The notes: generated by a model not told the origin, from the letters alone. Counted from the first letter of the stretch, positions 43,501 through 52,235 are shown. The stretch is DNA of 64,000 bases from Ornithinibacillus massiliensis (GCF_018310345.1 NZ_JAGXBY010000003.1:186001-250000), one strand, 5' to 3'. Made by a program: numbers and translations.

Positions 43501-44331
43501 CATATACGCATGCAATTCATCCCAGTTGTCTATCCGAGCTACAGCATGCTGAAGCATGTCAAGATCAGCAAGAATCGTTTCCTCGTAATGATAAGGCCCA
43601 TCGCTTTTTCTCGTAAGCTTCAGGGCATGATTCATTTCCTGTTCCATTCCACTAAACTTATCACGAATTTCTCGCTTTATAATCTCAAGCCAAGGCAGAT
43701 CATCCTCAGCCCAATCTTCCGGAACTTCATACACTACCGCCAGATTATCTAACCAAGCTTCTGGCCAAGGATTTTGTATAGCAAAGTTATATAGTGCTAG
43801 TACTAATTTTTCTACATCGACATCATTACGATCCCCAGAAAACCGTTCGACTACCTGGAAGAACTTCTCTTGGTCTACACCTTCTCTACCATACCAATCC
43901 TCAAATAAGTCCTCCAGAACATCTTGTTGCATTAAATCAGCTTCCATATCATTAGCAATTCGGAAACTAGGATCGATATCAATTAAATACGCATACTGCT
44001 TTACAATATCTAAGCAAAAAGAGTGTAGTGTTGAAATGGATGCACGTTGTAATAATGACAACTGCTTTTTCAAATGATTCGAAGATGGATCCTGTTCCAA
44101 CGCTTTCTCTAGTGCAAGTCCAACTCTATTTCGCATCTCTTGGGCAGCAGCATTCGTAAAAGTTACAACAAGAAGGGAATCAATATCAACTGGATTTTCC
44201 TTTTTCAATAACTTTTGAATGATCCGTTCAACAAGAACAGCTGTTTTTCCAGATCCAGCAGCTGCTGCAACTAATACATCATTCCCCTCTGTATAGATCG
44301 CTGCCTCTTGTTCCTTTGTCCATCTAACCAT
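40591..44331 (-). CDS. addA: ATP-dependent helicase/nuclease subunit A
   Basis: AddA is the helicase-nuclease subunit of the AddAB complex that resects double-strand breaks and loads RecA at Chi. The 1246-aa protein starts MVRWTKEQEAAIYTEGNDVLV, with Walker A AAAAGSGKT at residues 22-30. It also has DEYQDTNLVQ (motif II), RIMTIHKSKGLEFPVV, VALTRAREKLVMVG, and the C-terminal RecB-type nuclease motif GWIILDYKTDH near residue 1195. ATG at 44331 overlaps the end of addB by eight bases. Confidence 0.97.
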   Translation of the reverse strand: MVRWTKEQEAAIYTEGNDVLVAAAAGSGKTAVLVERIIQKLLKKENPVDIDSLLVVTFTNAAAQEMRNRVGLALEKALEQDPSSNHLKKQLSLLQRASISTLHSFCLDIVKQYAYLIDIDPSFRIANDMEADLMQQDVLEDLFEDWYGREGVDQEKFFQVVERFSGDRNDVDVEKLVLALYNFAIQNPWPEAWLDNLAVVYEVPEDWAEDDLPWLEIIKREIRDKFSGMEQEMNHALKLTRKSDGPYHYEETILADLDMLQHAVARIDNWDELHAYMQEKRFDGLKANRSKDFNEDLKNSVQKLRNSYKKQWEKMKASWFSRNLTSHVDDMRDLAPVIRALTDIVKDFINRFAVAKREKAVVDFSDLEHLCLQLLMDESSTMEEPKPSNVAVNLQKQFSELLVDEYQDTNLVQETILTLISDQVGPGNMFMVGDVKQSIYRFRHAEPSLFIEKYKRFANADDPATRIDLASNFRSRELVLIGANYIFRQILDEQLGEINYDEDAELIYANKMYDSLPISEPNPELIIIDRQQPEDKKVTEDEGEVGDENYLDLEYAQLEARAYAMKIKQWIGTEDKAPLQVVDKTSETLRDVQYRDIVILLRSMTWAPTIVDELKKQGIPVYAELSTGYFEAIEVKIMLNLLKVIDNPRQDIPLASVLKSPILGLNEDELAKVRLADPRNTYFEAVENYRKNHNDVISSKLNRFMELLERFRLEARQGALSELIWQIYRETGFFDFVGGMPGGRQRQANLRALYDRARGYETTSFRGLFRFLRFIERMEEKGDDLGAARALSEQEDVVRIMTIHKSKGLEFPVVIVGAMDKQFNMMDLRQNYLLHKDLGFATKYIDPVKRITYPTLFYHAIKEEKRRELLAEEMRVLYVALTRAREKLVMVGNVASLEKKQEKWESVIEHSEWILPAHFRIGSLSYLDWVGPALTRHHQTEALRTEEIQDVILEEIRVDPSAWDITIIHGSELTNLDEESLEEDLQLKEKIKTWQSIDIVEPDLDRFVVERLSYRYPYEEAAYSRAKQSVTEIKRQREIKDEFSATQLVKPFKTPITKKPIFMQKEKKLSAAEKGTVMHTVMQHLPMYKKMSKTEINEYVEGLVIREILRREEADSVDIDAVERFFDTEIAHLMMEADKIYREVPFTITLPAKEVYASWESNTNEQVLVQGVFDAVVPTEGGWIILDYKTDHITEEVNEELISRLISRYKIQLTLYRNALETIWRAPVQETYLYFFSKQLLVKVPK

Positions 44332-47300
44332 TGATATCCCCCTCCTCACTTCTAAGTTTTTCTAATACCTCATCTTCTTTCATTTCAGATAATCTTCTAA
44401 AGTTATTCGTTTCTAATGAAGCATCAAATTGACAAACCGATAAGAAAGGACAATACGTACAAGCAACCTTTTGCTTACGTTGATATGGGTTTAAGTGGAC
44501 AGCCCCTCCGGTAATATCAATTCCAGCTTTATACATTAATCGATGAATATGTTCCTGCAGAGTAGAAAAAGTTTCCTGACCTGCTACTTTAGAATTTGCC
44601 GTAAAGCTTCCATCTTTCTTTAGTTTAGCTGGAATAATATCACTACCAGATTCCATGGAGGTATCCATCATTTGCACTACACGGTCATTATTAATGAGTA
44701 GTCCCTTCATTTTGTATCGTTTAAAAATCTCCTCTTCCAAATCCTCATCAGACATCCTTGTATTACCAGATATCATAGGATTGTGAACATGGAAATACAA
44801 TACCCCAGCAGGTGTCGCTTTTTTCCCTAGCCATTGTTCCGACTGAGATAATACAACATCTAAATAGGTTAGCATCTGCAGAGCAATTCCATAATATACA
44901 TCGACCATATCAAGCCCACGACTGCTTGATTTATAATCTATAATTCTCAAATATAAATCTTCTTGATCTATCGCCTTATCTACTCGGTCAATACGTCCTC
45001 GCAATTTAATTTCATATCCATTTGGTAATCGTAAGGATATTGGATTAAGCTTGTCTCCTTTTGACCCAAAACCTAGTTCTAACCCTACAGGTGAAAACTT
45101 ACTTAATCTTGCTTGTTCACTAAGCACGTATGCTGCTCGAGCAATCGTCTGTTGAAGTTTACGTTGGATATATTGATATCGATTCGTACTGTGTAAAATT
45201 TGATGCTGTAATATTGGTGCTAGACTGTTTACTGCTCGTTCTGCATAAGCATTAGCTTCCTTTTTAGTTAGATGAGCAAAGTCTCTGCCTTCTTCTGTAA
45301 TCCACTCCGTAATAATCTTCAGCGCTTCATGGAATAGGTTCCCTATATCTGGCGCATCCAATTTATAGGTTTTCCGTTCATTCAAGCCGAGGCTATATTG
45401 AGCAAAATGCTTATAAGAGCAATTAAAATACGTTTCTAACCTGGATACACTTGCTGTTAATTGCTTCGGATAGAGCTGTTTTACTGTCTCTTCTTCCATA
45501 TCTGTTGGCGTATTTTCATAGTATAAGCTTTGTAAAACTCTATAAGTAGTATCGTATTTTTTATGATTCGTCATATACCAATTTAAGACATGCCACCATA
45601 CTGGTTGAATTGGGTAACCTTTTCTACTTCTTGCCAGCTGAGCCGTAAGTGCGGACCTTGTTTTAACAGGGGTTGTAATAAAACGATCTGCTTCCAACAA
45701 TTCATCAGGATCTTGTAGTAGAATATGCTCCTTACACGCTGGGAACATACTCTCTATTCGCTTAATCAGCTGGGATGGCATCTTTGTTTTACCTTGTTCG
45801 TCACTTAATGGATAGCTTATCCACAAATAATCTGAAGCAGCTGTAAATGCTAGATACATATAAAACCAATCATCTAAAAGCTGCCTTTTACTCGTATCCG
45901 CTAATTTCATACCATTAATGGCTAATAATTCTCGCTCACTTTCACTTATCATGCCATCAGCTGGTGGTTTGAGTGGCCAAACGCCATCATTAACTCCTAC
46001 TAGGAATGAACACTTTATACCACTGATACGAGAGCGGTCAATGGTCCCTACTATTACATGATCTATGCTTGGTGGTACATGGGAAAATTTCAACGTTTCA
46101 AATCCTGCATCCAAAGTTGTCCGAAATACCGGTAAAGTCATCTCCTCATCTCCGGCCATTTCTACCATTTCATCAAACAAATGAATCAAGGCGTCCCACA
46201 CCTGTTCTTGTTCACGACCTTTGGATAGCTGACCATTTTCATCATAAATATGACGCATTTCCTCTAACGCTTGAGTTGCACCGATTTTTTCTAGTAGTGT
46301 AAAGGTAATAAAACAAAGCTCCCGAATCGTAGTTGCACTACGAATTTGCTCATCAAATGCTCCTAGGGCCCGAACAACTTGATTTCGATAATGATTAATT
46401 CGTGTTTGCATTTCTATTTCTGCATCTGTTTGAGCGACACGATTAAATCCACGGAATCGTTGGAAAATCCAATCCTTTTCACTTAACCACTGCTTTCTCG
46501 ACCGGATACCATATTCAATAACATAATTCTCTAATTCATCAATCGCATCATTGGTTAATGGATATTCCTCATCTGATGCTGGTATAAATCCAGTTTTCAG
46601 CATGCGAAACACAGCATCATAACGCCAATTAGCATCGACCACTTCTAGTGCAGAACGAATAAACTCAATTAAAGCATGATTTAGCATGCTTCGCTTTTCA
46701 TCAATAAATACTGGAATATTATAGTCTTCAAAAATCGTTCCAATAATATCCTGGTATGTTTCAGTTTGGCGGATCAACACCGCTATATCACGATATCGAT
46801 AATTTTTCTCACGTACTAATCGCAATATTTCCTGTGCTACCCCTTCTATTTCAGCACGTGGATGCACCGCTTCAGCAATTTGAATCGGTGCCTTCCCATC
46901 ATACTTTGGTACAGGTCGAACATCAAAGTTTGCCTCCAAGTGTGCGAAATAAGGCTTGTCATAAAAAATACCATCTATCGGATTTAGAATTATACTATTT
47001 TCAACCTTAATTTGATTCGTTTCCGCCATCTGTTTTAAAACTTGATAAGTTTCTTTCGTTTGATAAAACAAATCCATATCAGATAAATTAGGATTCTCTG
47101 CATCATCAACAGTCAATGTAACGGTTATCCGTTCGCATTTCGTTAAAAGTGCCTCTACGACGACTAGTTCTTTCGGGGTAAAACGGTGAAACCCTTCAAA
47201 ATAAATCTCCGCTCCTTCTAAACTCTTTGCTTCTTGGATTTTTTCCGCCAGTAATGTTAATTGATCCTCACTATCAATATAGTTATTGGCTAAAGCCTGT

Positions 47301-47824
47301 CCTAATTCTTTATAAATATAATGCAAATCATCTAGCTTATTTACCAATGCTCTTTCCCCTGGTTCTTTATGAGCATACTGATTTATTTGATATTTATGTG
47401 CTAATAATGTATCTGGTGTAATTTCGTAACGTTTAAATTCAGTAATCATTTTTTCCAATTGGGTTAAAAATCCTTGTTTCTCAACCGCTTTTTGGAATAC
47501 GTTCCATTCCCCTTCTTTTTCTTCTATAATTTTACGGAGCATCATCTGTATTCCAACAGAACTAATAAATTGTCTTGTTGCTCCCCCTGTTTCCTGCAGG
47601 ATTAGCCACGCTAATCGAGAAAAGCTTGTAACCTGTGTACGTGCACTACCTTGAAACGATTCATCTCGGAATAATGCATATTCCTGCTCAAAGGTCATTT
47701 GATCCGGAACAATATAAAATATTGGCGGACCTTGTGGATTAGCGGTCGATTTTTCTTTTATTTCCTCAAATGCTATCTCACTTTTGTTTGTGCCTGATCT
47801 CCCTAATATAAAGCGTAGTCCCAC
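44324..47824 (-). CDS. addB: ATP-dependent helicase/deoxyribonuclease subunit B
   Basis: AddB is the Chi-recognising subunit of AddAB with an inactive helicase domain and an active Fe-S-bound nuclease domain. The 1166-aa protein starts GLRFILGRSGTNKS, a Walker-type loop. It keeps the nuclease signature RIIDYKSSSRGLD near residue 960 and the four cysteines of its iron-sulfur cluster: one in NCSYKHFAQY, and three in CTYCPFLSVC. GTG at 47824 with AAAGGGGG at good spacing is the start; an ATG at 47845 is upstream of that site. Translationally coupled to addA. Confidence 0.95.
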   Translation of the reverse strand: MGLRFILGRSGTNKSEIAFEEIKEKSTANPQGPPIFYIVPDQMTFEQEYALFRDESFQGSARTQVTSFSRLAWLILQETGGATRQFISSVGIQMMLRKIIEEKEGEWNVFQKAVEKQGFLTQLEKMITEFKRYEITPDTLLAHKYQINQYAHKEPGERALVNKLDDLHYIYKELGQALANNYIDSEDQLTLLAEKIQEAKSLEGAEIYFEGFHRFTPKELVVVEALLTKCERITVTLTVDDAENPNLSDMDLFYQTKETYQVLKQMAETNQIKVENSIILNPIDGIFYDKPYFAHLEANFDVRPVPKYDGKAPIQIAEAVHPRAEIEGVAQEILRLVREKNYRYRDIAVLIRQTETYQDIIGTIFEDYNIPVFIDEKRSMLNHALIEFIRSALEVVDANWRYDAVFRMLKTGFIPASDEEYPLTNDAIDELENYVIEYGIRSRKQWLSEKDWIFQRFRGFNRVAQTDAEIEMQTRINHYRNQVVRALGAFDEQIRSATTIRELCFITFTLLEKIGATQALEEMRHIYDENGQLSKGREQEQVWDALIHLFDEMVEMAGDEEMTLPVFRTTLDAGFETLKFSHVPPSIDHVIVGTIDRSRISGIKCSFLVGVNDGVWPLKPPADGMISESERELLAINGMKLADTSKRQLLDDWFYMYLAFTAASDYLWISYPLSDEQGKTKMPSQLIKRIESMFPACKEHILLQDPDELLEADRFITTPVKTRSALTAQLARSRKGYPIQPVWWHVLNWYMTNHKKYDTTYRVLQSLYYENTPTDMEEETVKQLYPKQLTASVSRLETYFNCSYKHFAQYSLGLNERKTYKLDAPDIGNLFHEALKIITEWITEEGRDFAHLTKKEANAYAERAVNSLAPILQHQILHSTNRYQYIQRKLQQTIARAAYVLSEQARLSKFSPVGLELGFGSKGDKLNPISLRLPNGYEIKLRGRIDRVDKAIDQEDLYLRIIDYKSSSRGLDMVDVYYGIALQMLTYLDVVLSQSEQWLGKKATPAGVLYFHVHNPMISGNTRMSDEDLEEEIFKRYKMKGLLINNDRVVQMMDTSMESGSDIIPAKLKKDGSFTANSKVAGQETFSTLQEHIHRLMYKAGIDITGGAVHLNPYQRKQKVACTYCPFLSVCQFDASLETNNFRRLSEMKEDEVLEKLRSEEGDING

Positions 47825-47851
47825 AAATAATACCCCCTTTAACATCTAATG

Positions 47852-47897
47852 AAAAAAACTCCTGTTTATATTATTCCATACAGAAGTTTTGTTTTTT
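47852..47897 (-). terminator. Terminator of the DedA-type gene
   Basis: AAAACT-CTGT pairs with ACAG-AGTTTT around a loop of about 14 bases, with one mismatch. T-runs follow on both strands. It lies between addB and the upstream yhjE-like gene. Confidence 0.65.
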
Positions 47898-47902
47898 TAT
47901 TG

Positions 47903-48559
47903 CTATTTAACTTCTTCCGAATCTGGTACCTCTTTTTGCTTCGATTTTTGATGTAGCTTCTTCTCAATAAGCTTCCCAACAATCCAGAATAAAACAATAC
48001 AAGCACCTACAATGATGGTTTTTATTGGGTTTTGGGCAAATGACACGATACTTGAACCAATATAGGAAATAGAGAATATCATGACAGATTTACCAAGTAA
48101 TACCGCTAATATAAATTGGTACACATTAATATTAGATAACCCTGCAACAACATTGATTACGGACGATGGTGAAAATGGGAAGCACATTAGTAGGAACAAT
48201 GGTCCAAATCCGTGTCTCTCTAACCAGCTTGTTACCTTTTGGACTTGTTTATTTTTACGTACTGAGACAAAGATTTTCTTATCACCGAGTTTCCGTATGA
48301 TTAAAAATAACATAATCGAACCTAAACTAGATCCTGCCCAGGATAAAAGAAATCCTTCCAGTAATCCATAGGCAGCAGCGTTTGCCATTACAAAAACTAC
48401 TAGAGGTAAGAAAGGAAGAAATGCTTCGATAAATGGAAGCAATATTCCCGGTAATGGGCCCAAGCTTTCATAACTTTGAAGCAGTTCCATTATATATTGA
48501 TCTAATTCGTCATTTTGTAAAGCGATTTTCCAGTCTGTTATGATACTGTATAAATTCAT
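47903..48559 (-). CDS. yhjE: TVP38/TMEM64 (VTT-domain) membrane protein, YhjE-like
   Basis: The 218-aa membrane protein has five or six transmembrane segments and the VTT/DedA core: PGILLPFIEAFLPFLPLVVFVMANAAAYGLLEGFLLSWAGSSLGS (about residues 37-81) and FPFSPSSVINVVAGLSNINVYQF (near 127). A basic tail faces the cytoplasm. DedA-like proteins include lipid scramblases; no substrate is known for this one. It lies upstream of addB as in the yhjE-addB part of B. subtilis. The ATG has only a weak GGGAG upstream. Confidence 0.8.
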   Translation of the reverse strand: MNLYSIITDWKIALQNDELDQYIMELLQSYESLGPLPGILLPFIEAFLPFLPLVVFVMANAAAYGLLEGFLLSWAGSSLGSIMLFLIIRKLGDKKIFVSVRKNKQVQKVTSWLERHGFGPLFLLMCFPFSPSSVINVVAGLSNINVYQFILAVLLGKSVMIFSISYIGSSIVSFAQNPIKTIIVGACIVLFWIVGKLIEKKLHQKSKQKEVPDSEEVK

Positions 48560-48783
48560 CTAGTAAGACTCCCTATCCAAAGCCTAAATGTACAACTTTA
48601 TTGTAATGTAAATTTCATTTTATGAAAAGCTTAACGAAAGATATATTCTTTCTAACTAACGCCATTATAAGTATAGCCTCACCCTTCCCGATATTTACCA
48701 ATTAATTTTTTAACCTTTATAGTGTATTTTTTAAATACATTGGCGTATAATAAGAACAAATGTTCTTGTTTGGAGGGGGATTT

Positions 48784-49173
48784 ATGCGCTATCTAACAGA
48801 TGAAGAATTAAAAATCGCTTCACGCTTTCTTTTTCTTTCGATGGCAATTGTCGTAATTCAGCAGGATATTCAGCACATCCAAAAGGGGGCCTTCAAAATA
48901 AAAGAACCATATATACAGCTCTTAGAAAAGATGAATGCAAATGCACTTGACGAACGTAGACAATTACGGAGAAAAATGGAAGCGAAAAAGCTCCAAGTAA
49001 TGCTAATTAATAAAAATGACTCTTTTTCTTCCTACCTCTTTTTATGTAGAGGAAAAGAGGAAAAACGAAATTACTTTAACCCGGCTATACGAAAAAAAGT
49101 TGAGGAAATTGTACAGGACATTATGTTGAAGGCTTTGGCCGAGGGCCAGTCTTATGCAGCTGCAAATGCTTGA
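48784..49173 (+). CDS. Protein of unknown function, tail-to-tail with comK
   Basis: The 129-aa hydrophilic protein (MRYLTDEELKIASRFLFLSMAIVVIQQDIQHI) reads as mainly helical with a basic middle (DERRQLRRKMEAKKLQVML). I know no family. ATG at 48784 follows TTGGAGGGGG. Its last 53 bases overlap the 3' end of comK on the other strand, so the two transcripts would be antisense at their tails. The 53-base overlap is unusual and could matter for expression. Confidence 0.7.
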   Translation: MRYLTDEELKIASRFLFLSMAIVVIQQDIQHIQKGAFKIKEPYIQLLEKMNANALDERRQLRRKMEAKKLQVMLINKNDSFSSYLFLCRGKEEKRNYFNPAIRKKVEEIVQDIMLKALAEGQSYAAANA

Positions 49174-49642
49174 TTCGGTTGTCTAATTGATACCGAAATT
49201 GTGCCGTACGATGAATTTGATTCATGACGGAGCCATAAGACGCATCAAGACTCAGTTTTTTTCCATTTTTAAACACGATATCAGTTTTATCCCTTGTACG
49301 TGTTACATGATCAATATGCGAATGGGCAATCCACGAGCATTTTGCATTGGTGGGTGATGTCGTAGGAAAGAAGTACATGCCGCTAGAAGGATCGATTGAA
49401 ATTGGCGCTTTATGTGTTATACCACAAATATCTCTAGTTCCATCCTGTCTGCCTTTGAGACTTGAGCCAAAGAATCTGCAAGCATAATCGATAAGCTTAC
49501 TTGGAGATTGTTCCACCGTATATTCCGTTTCTTCCTCAAGAACATAGGTACGAACATTTCCAGCTTCATCCTGTTTAGCAACAACTGCTAAGGTTAATGG
49601 AGTAATTTCATGTAATGGGGAATACAATTCTTCCATATTCAT
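49121..49642 (-). CDS. comK: Competence transcription factor ComK
   Basis: ComK activates the late competence genes for DNA uptake. The 173-aa product keeps the core of the family: TPLTLAVVAKQDEAGN, SKLIDYACRFFGSSLKGRQDGTRDICGITHKAPISIDPSSGMYFFPTTSPTNAKCSWIAHSHI (about residues 48-110), and FKNGKKLSLDASYGSVMNQIHRTAQFRYQLDNRI. It is about 20 residues shorter than B. subtilis ComK, and the C-terminal FMLYP peptide that binds MecA is absent. ATG at 49642 has AAAGGA upstream. The end overlaps the convergent gene at 48784-49173. Confidence 0.88.
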   Translation of the reverse strand: MNMEELYSPLHEITPLTLAVVAKQDEAGNVRTYVLEEETEYTVEQSPSKLIDYACRFFGSSLKGRQDGTRDICGITHKAPISIDPSSGMYFFPTTSPTNAKCSWIAHSHIDHVTRTRDKTDIVFKNGKKLSLDASYGSVMNQIHRTAQFRYQLDNRIKHLQLHKTGPRPKPST

Positions 49643-49653
49643 TATTTAATCAT

Positions 49654-49675
49654 CCTTTCATATTTAGATGAAAGG
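49654..49675 (-). promoter_or_regulatory. Hairpin over the comK ribosome site
   Basis: CCTTTCAT and ATGAAAGG form a perfect 8-bp stem around six bases. In the comK mRNA the right arm contains the AAAGG of the ribosome site, so folding would mask it. Folding and function are inferred. Confidence 0.4.
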
Positions 49676-49712
49676 GTGAGGCTACATTTAATTTAACAGA
49701 TTTTTTTATAAA

Positions 49713-49739
49713 TTGAAACATACCAGCGACAAGTTTCAA
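49713..49739. promoter_or_regulatory. Inverted repeat upstream of comK
   Basis: TTGAAAC (49713-49719) and GTTTCAA (49733-49739) are a perfect dyad with 13-bp spacing, centred about 85 bases upstream of comK. It could bind a repressor or ComK itself, but it does not match the AAAA-N5-TTTT ComK box. Confidence 0.35.
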
Positions 49740-49762
49740 CAAAATAAAATATTAGCCACTTT

Positions 49763-49915
49763 TTATTCCTCATTTAGAAGATTTTCAGAAATATTTCCAT
49801 CTGAGAATATTTTTTCTTGATTTGTTTCCACGTGGTTTTCCTCTACCGATAACAAGAAATTAGGATTTAGTAATGTAAAAGTCTCCAGCTCTGGACTTTT
49901 CTTTCTTTTTTTCAC
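49763..49915 (-). CDS. Small hydrophilic protein upstream of comK (50 aa)
   Basis: A GTG at 49915 preceded by AAGGAGGG opens a 50-codon frame (starts with KKRKKSPELETFTLLNPN, ends NLLNEE). The product has a basic N-terminus and an acidic, Asn-rich remainder. I recognise no family. It runs in the same direction as comK and could be its leader cistron. It is a good candidate by ribosome site, but coding potential rests on one sequence. The other 234 bases up to the next gene (49916-50151) show nothing further. Confidence 0.5.
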   Translation of the reverse strand: MKKRKKSPELETFTLLNPNFLLSVEENHVETNQEKIFSDGNISENLLNEE

Positions 49916-50151
49916 TGTTATGCCCTCCTTTTCTACTAGTATGGATATCTTCTATACGCCTCACACTAAGTACAATTCCATTTTAAACCGTTCCTAAAAG
50001 TTACATTCTAAATTGCGTACAAGACATTCCTGCCGTACAAAATTTTATAAATTCATCGACTCATCTTATATAAACTTGACCAATATAGTATAATTAATAC
50101 ATAAACCTTAAATTTTGATGCTTTAGAGAGAGAAAAGAAAGCGGGATACTT

Positions 50152-50766
50152 ATGGAAAATTGGCTTGATTTCATTAATCAATATGGCTACATAGCCATAT
50201 TCATTCTATTAACCTTAGGAATTATTGGGCTACCTGTACCAGATGAGGTGTTGCTAACCTATCTTGGATACGTTATCTCATTAGGGAATATGGACTATGT
50301 ACTAACATATATAGCAGCGCTCTCCGGGGCAGTATGCGGTATTACCATCAGTTATTTCCTTGGTATTAAATTGGGAGAACCCTTCCTAAGAAAATTTGGC
50401 TCGAAATTCTTTATCAATGAAAAGATGATTAATCGAACGAATAGATTATTTAATCGGTTTGGATCGTTTGTCCTAGTAATCTGCTATTTCGTTCCGGGAG
50501 TAAGACATGTAGCAGCATATATCGGTGGAATCTCCAACTTTCCATTTAGACGTTTCGCTCTGTTTGCTTATAGTGGAGCCGTTATTTGGGTAACTACGTT
50601 TATCGTGTTAGGTAACCAATTAGGGAGTAATTGGAATGTTGTATTTGTTTTCATTCATAAACACATGTGGAACATACTTCCAATTGCTATTATTCTAATT
50701 CTTCTAGGCATTGGTATTTTTTATTATAATCGCAGAAAAAATTCATATATGGTTAATAAAAGGTAA
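50152..50766 (+). CDS. ybfM: DedA family membrane protein, YbfM-like
   Basis: The 204-aa product has five transmembrane segments and the DedA core: GLPVPDEVLLTYLGYV near residue 26, and FVPGVRHVAAYIGGISNFPFRRFALFAYSGAVIWV near 118. DedA proteins include flippases of undecaprenyl phosphate and phosphatidylethanolamine. It is the first gene of ybfM-psd-pssA, and B. subtilis has the same three genes as pssA-ybfM-psd, so a role in handling of phosphatidylethanolamine is a fair guess. Confidence 0.85.
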   Translation: MENWLDFINQYGYIAIFILLTLGIIGLPVPDEVLLTYLGYVISLGNMDYVLTYIAALSGAVCGITISYFLGIKLGEPFLRKFGSKFFINEKMINRTNRLFNRFGSFVLVICYFVPGVRHVAAYIGGISNFPFRRFALFAYSGAVIWVTTFIVLGNQLGSNWNVVFVFIHKHMWNILPIAIILILLGIGIFYYNRRKNSYMVNKR

Positions 50767-50777
50767 AGGAATCTATT

Positions 50778-51560
50778 ATGTTAAAAAAAACGCTCTTAAA
50801 ATCGCTTGTAGAACTAACAGGTAATCCTATAAGTTCTACCATACTAAAATCATTTACAAAATCGCCATTAAGCAGACCATTAATCGGTCCATTTTCTAAA
50901 ATTTATGGAATAGACACGCAAGAAATGAAATACCCTATTTCACATTATAAAAACTTGCATTCATTTTTTACTCGTAGTTTAAAGGAGAATGTACGACCAA
51001 TAGACCCATCCCCAAATACATTAATCTCACCTGTAGATGCGGTAATAAGTGATTTCGGTAGAGTAAGCTCGGATTATACTTTTTCTATCAAGAATCGACC
51101 ATACAGTGTAAATGATATTTTTGGAGATGTAAAAAAGGCTGATAGATATAAAGATGGCTATTTTTACGTACTTTATCTATCACCTAGTCACTACCATCGT
51201 ATTCATTACCCAGTGGATGGAACATTAGTTTCGCGGTATGCCTTGGGGGAAAAATCATTCCCAGTCAATAACTTAGGAATGAGATATGGAAATAATCCAC
51301 TCTCTACTAACTACAGAATAATATCCGAACTTTCAACTAGATTTGGTAGAGTAGCCGTAGTAAAAGTTGGTGCATTAAATATTAATAGTATTCAACTCTA
51401 TCATTCTTCTGAAACCTGTTTAAAAGGAGAAGAATTAGGTTATTTTTCCTTCGGTTCCACCGTTGTTTTATTTATAGATAAAAACGACTCCTTTCAATCT
51501 AAGATTCACACGGATTCTGAAGTAAAAGTAGGAGAATCGATTGGTGAATGGAATCGCTGA
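50778..51560 (+). CDS. psd: Phosphatidylserine decarboxylase proenzyme
   Basis: Psd makes phosphatidylethanolamine from phosphatidylserine. It self-cleaves to form a pyruvoyl group. The 260-aa proenzyme keeps LISPVDAVISDFG (near residue 82), YLSPSHYHRIHYPVDG (near 133), VGALNINSI and the cleavage motif FGST, with the break expected between Gly226 and Ser227. It follows ybfM by 11 bases with AAAGGAA upstream. Confidence 0.93.
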   Translation: MLKKTLLKSLVELTGNPISSTILKSFTKSPLSRPLIGPFSKIYGIDTQEMKYPISHYKNLHSFFTRSLKENVRPIDPSPNTLISPVDAVISDFGRVSSDYTFSIKNRPYSVNDIFGDVKKADRYKDGYFYVLYLSPSHYHRIHYPVDGTLVSRYALGEKSFPVNNLGMRYGNNPLSTNYRIISELSTRFGRVAVVKVGALNINSIQLYHSSETCLKGEELGYFSFGSTVVLFIDKNDSFQSKIHTDSEVKVGESIGEWNR

Positions 51561-51601
51561 CTTAGGAAGTTGACAGGAAAAAAATCATCATGGAGGTTAA
51601 T

Positions 51602-52138
51602 ATGTTTCTTATCAAAAGAATTGAAAATTTAAAATTACGATCCCAAACGGCAAATTGCCTTACGTTACTTAATATTAGTTATGGAATAATTGCTACGATA
51701 CTGGTGTTTAGAGGATTTACTCATTTGAGTCAGTTTTTCATTATATTAGCAGCGTTCTTTGACCGTTTTGACGGTATTGTTGCTAGGAAACTTAATATTG
51801 AATCGGAATTCGGGAAACAATTAGATTCCCTTAGTGATCTTGTGTCCTTTGGCATTGCGCCTGCTGTCCTAATATACTACATGGTCTTTCAGGAGAGATT
51901 GCCAGAATTAGGCATGCTAATTGTAACCCTTTATATTCTAACTGGCGCAATTCGCCTTGCACGCTTTAATGTAAAAGAATTTGACGGGGCATTTTACGGT
52001 GTTCCTACTACGGTTGCTGGAATCATAATGGTGTTAGGTTCCTTTTTTGCAGGCGTTTTACCAACCAATTTCTTTGTATTATTAACCCTGATCTTAAGCA
52101 TATTAATGGTTAGTAATGTACGTATTCCAAAGATGTAA
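51602..52138 (+). CDS. pssA: CDP-diacylglycerol-serine O-phosphatidyltransferase
   Basis: PssA makes phosphatidylserine from CDP-diacylglycerol and L-serine, the step before Psd. The 178-aa membrane protein has the CDP-alcohol phosphatidyltransferase motif FDGIVARKLNIESEFGKQLDSLSD (DG-x2-AR-x8-G-x3-D-x3-D) near residues 56-79 and five or six transmembrane segments. ATG at 51602 follows TGGAGG; an in-frame ATG at 51590 overlaps that site. It ends in a strong terminator. Confidence 0.93.
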   Translation: MFLIKRIENLKLRSQTANCLTLLNISYGIIATILVFRGFTHLSQFFIILAAFFDRFDGIVARKLNIESEFGKQLDSLSDLVSFGIAPAVLIYYMVFQERLPELGMLIVTLYILTGAIRLARFNVKEFDGAFYGVPTTVAGIIMVLGSFFAGVLPTNFFVLLTLILSILMVSNVRIPKM

Positions 52139-52179
52139 GAACAGATGTTTATTAAAATGGTTTTTACGATAGAAACTAT

Positions 52180-52235
52180 AAACCCGGACTCATTCAAATT
52201 CTATCCCTAGAATTTGAATGAGTCCGGGTTTTTTA
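52180..52235. terminator. Strong terminator, pssA/yhgE
   Basis: A perfect 24-bp stem (AAACCCGGACTCATTCAAAT and its complement) with a 4-nt loop and six T's lies between convergent genes. Confidence 0.92.
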
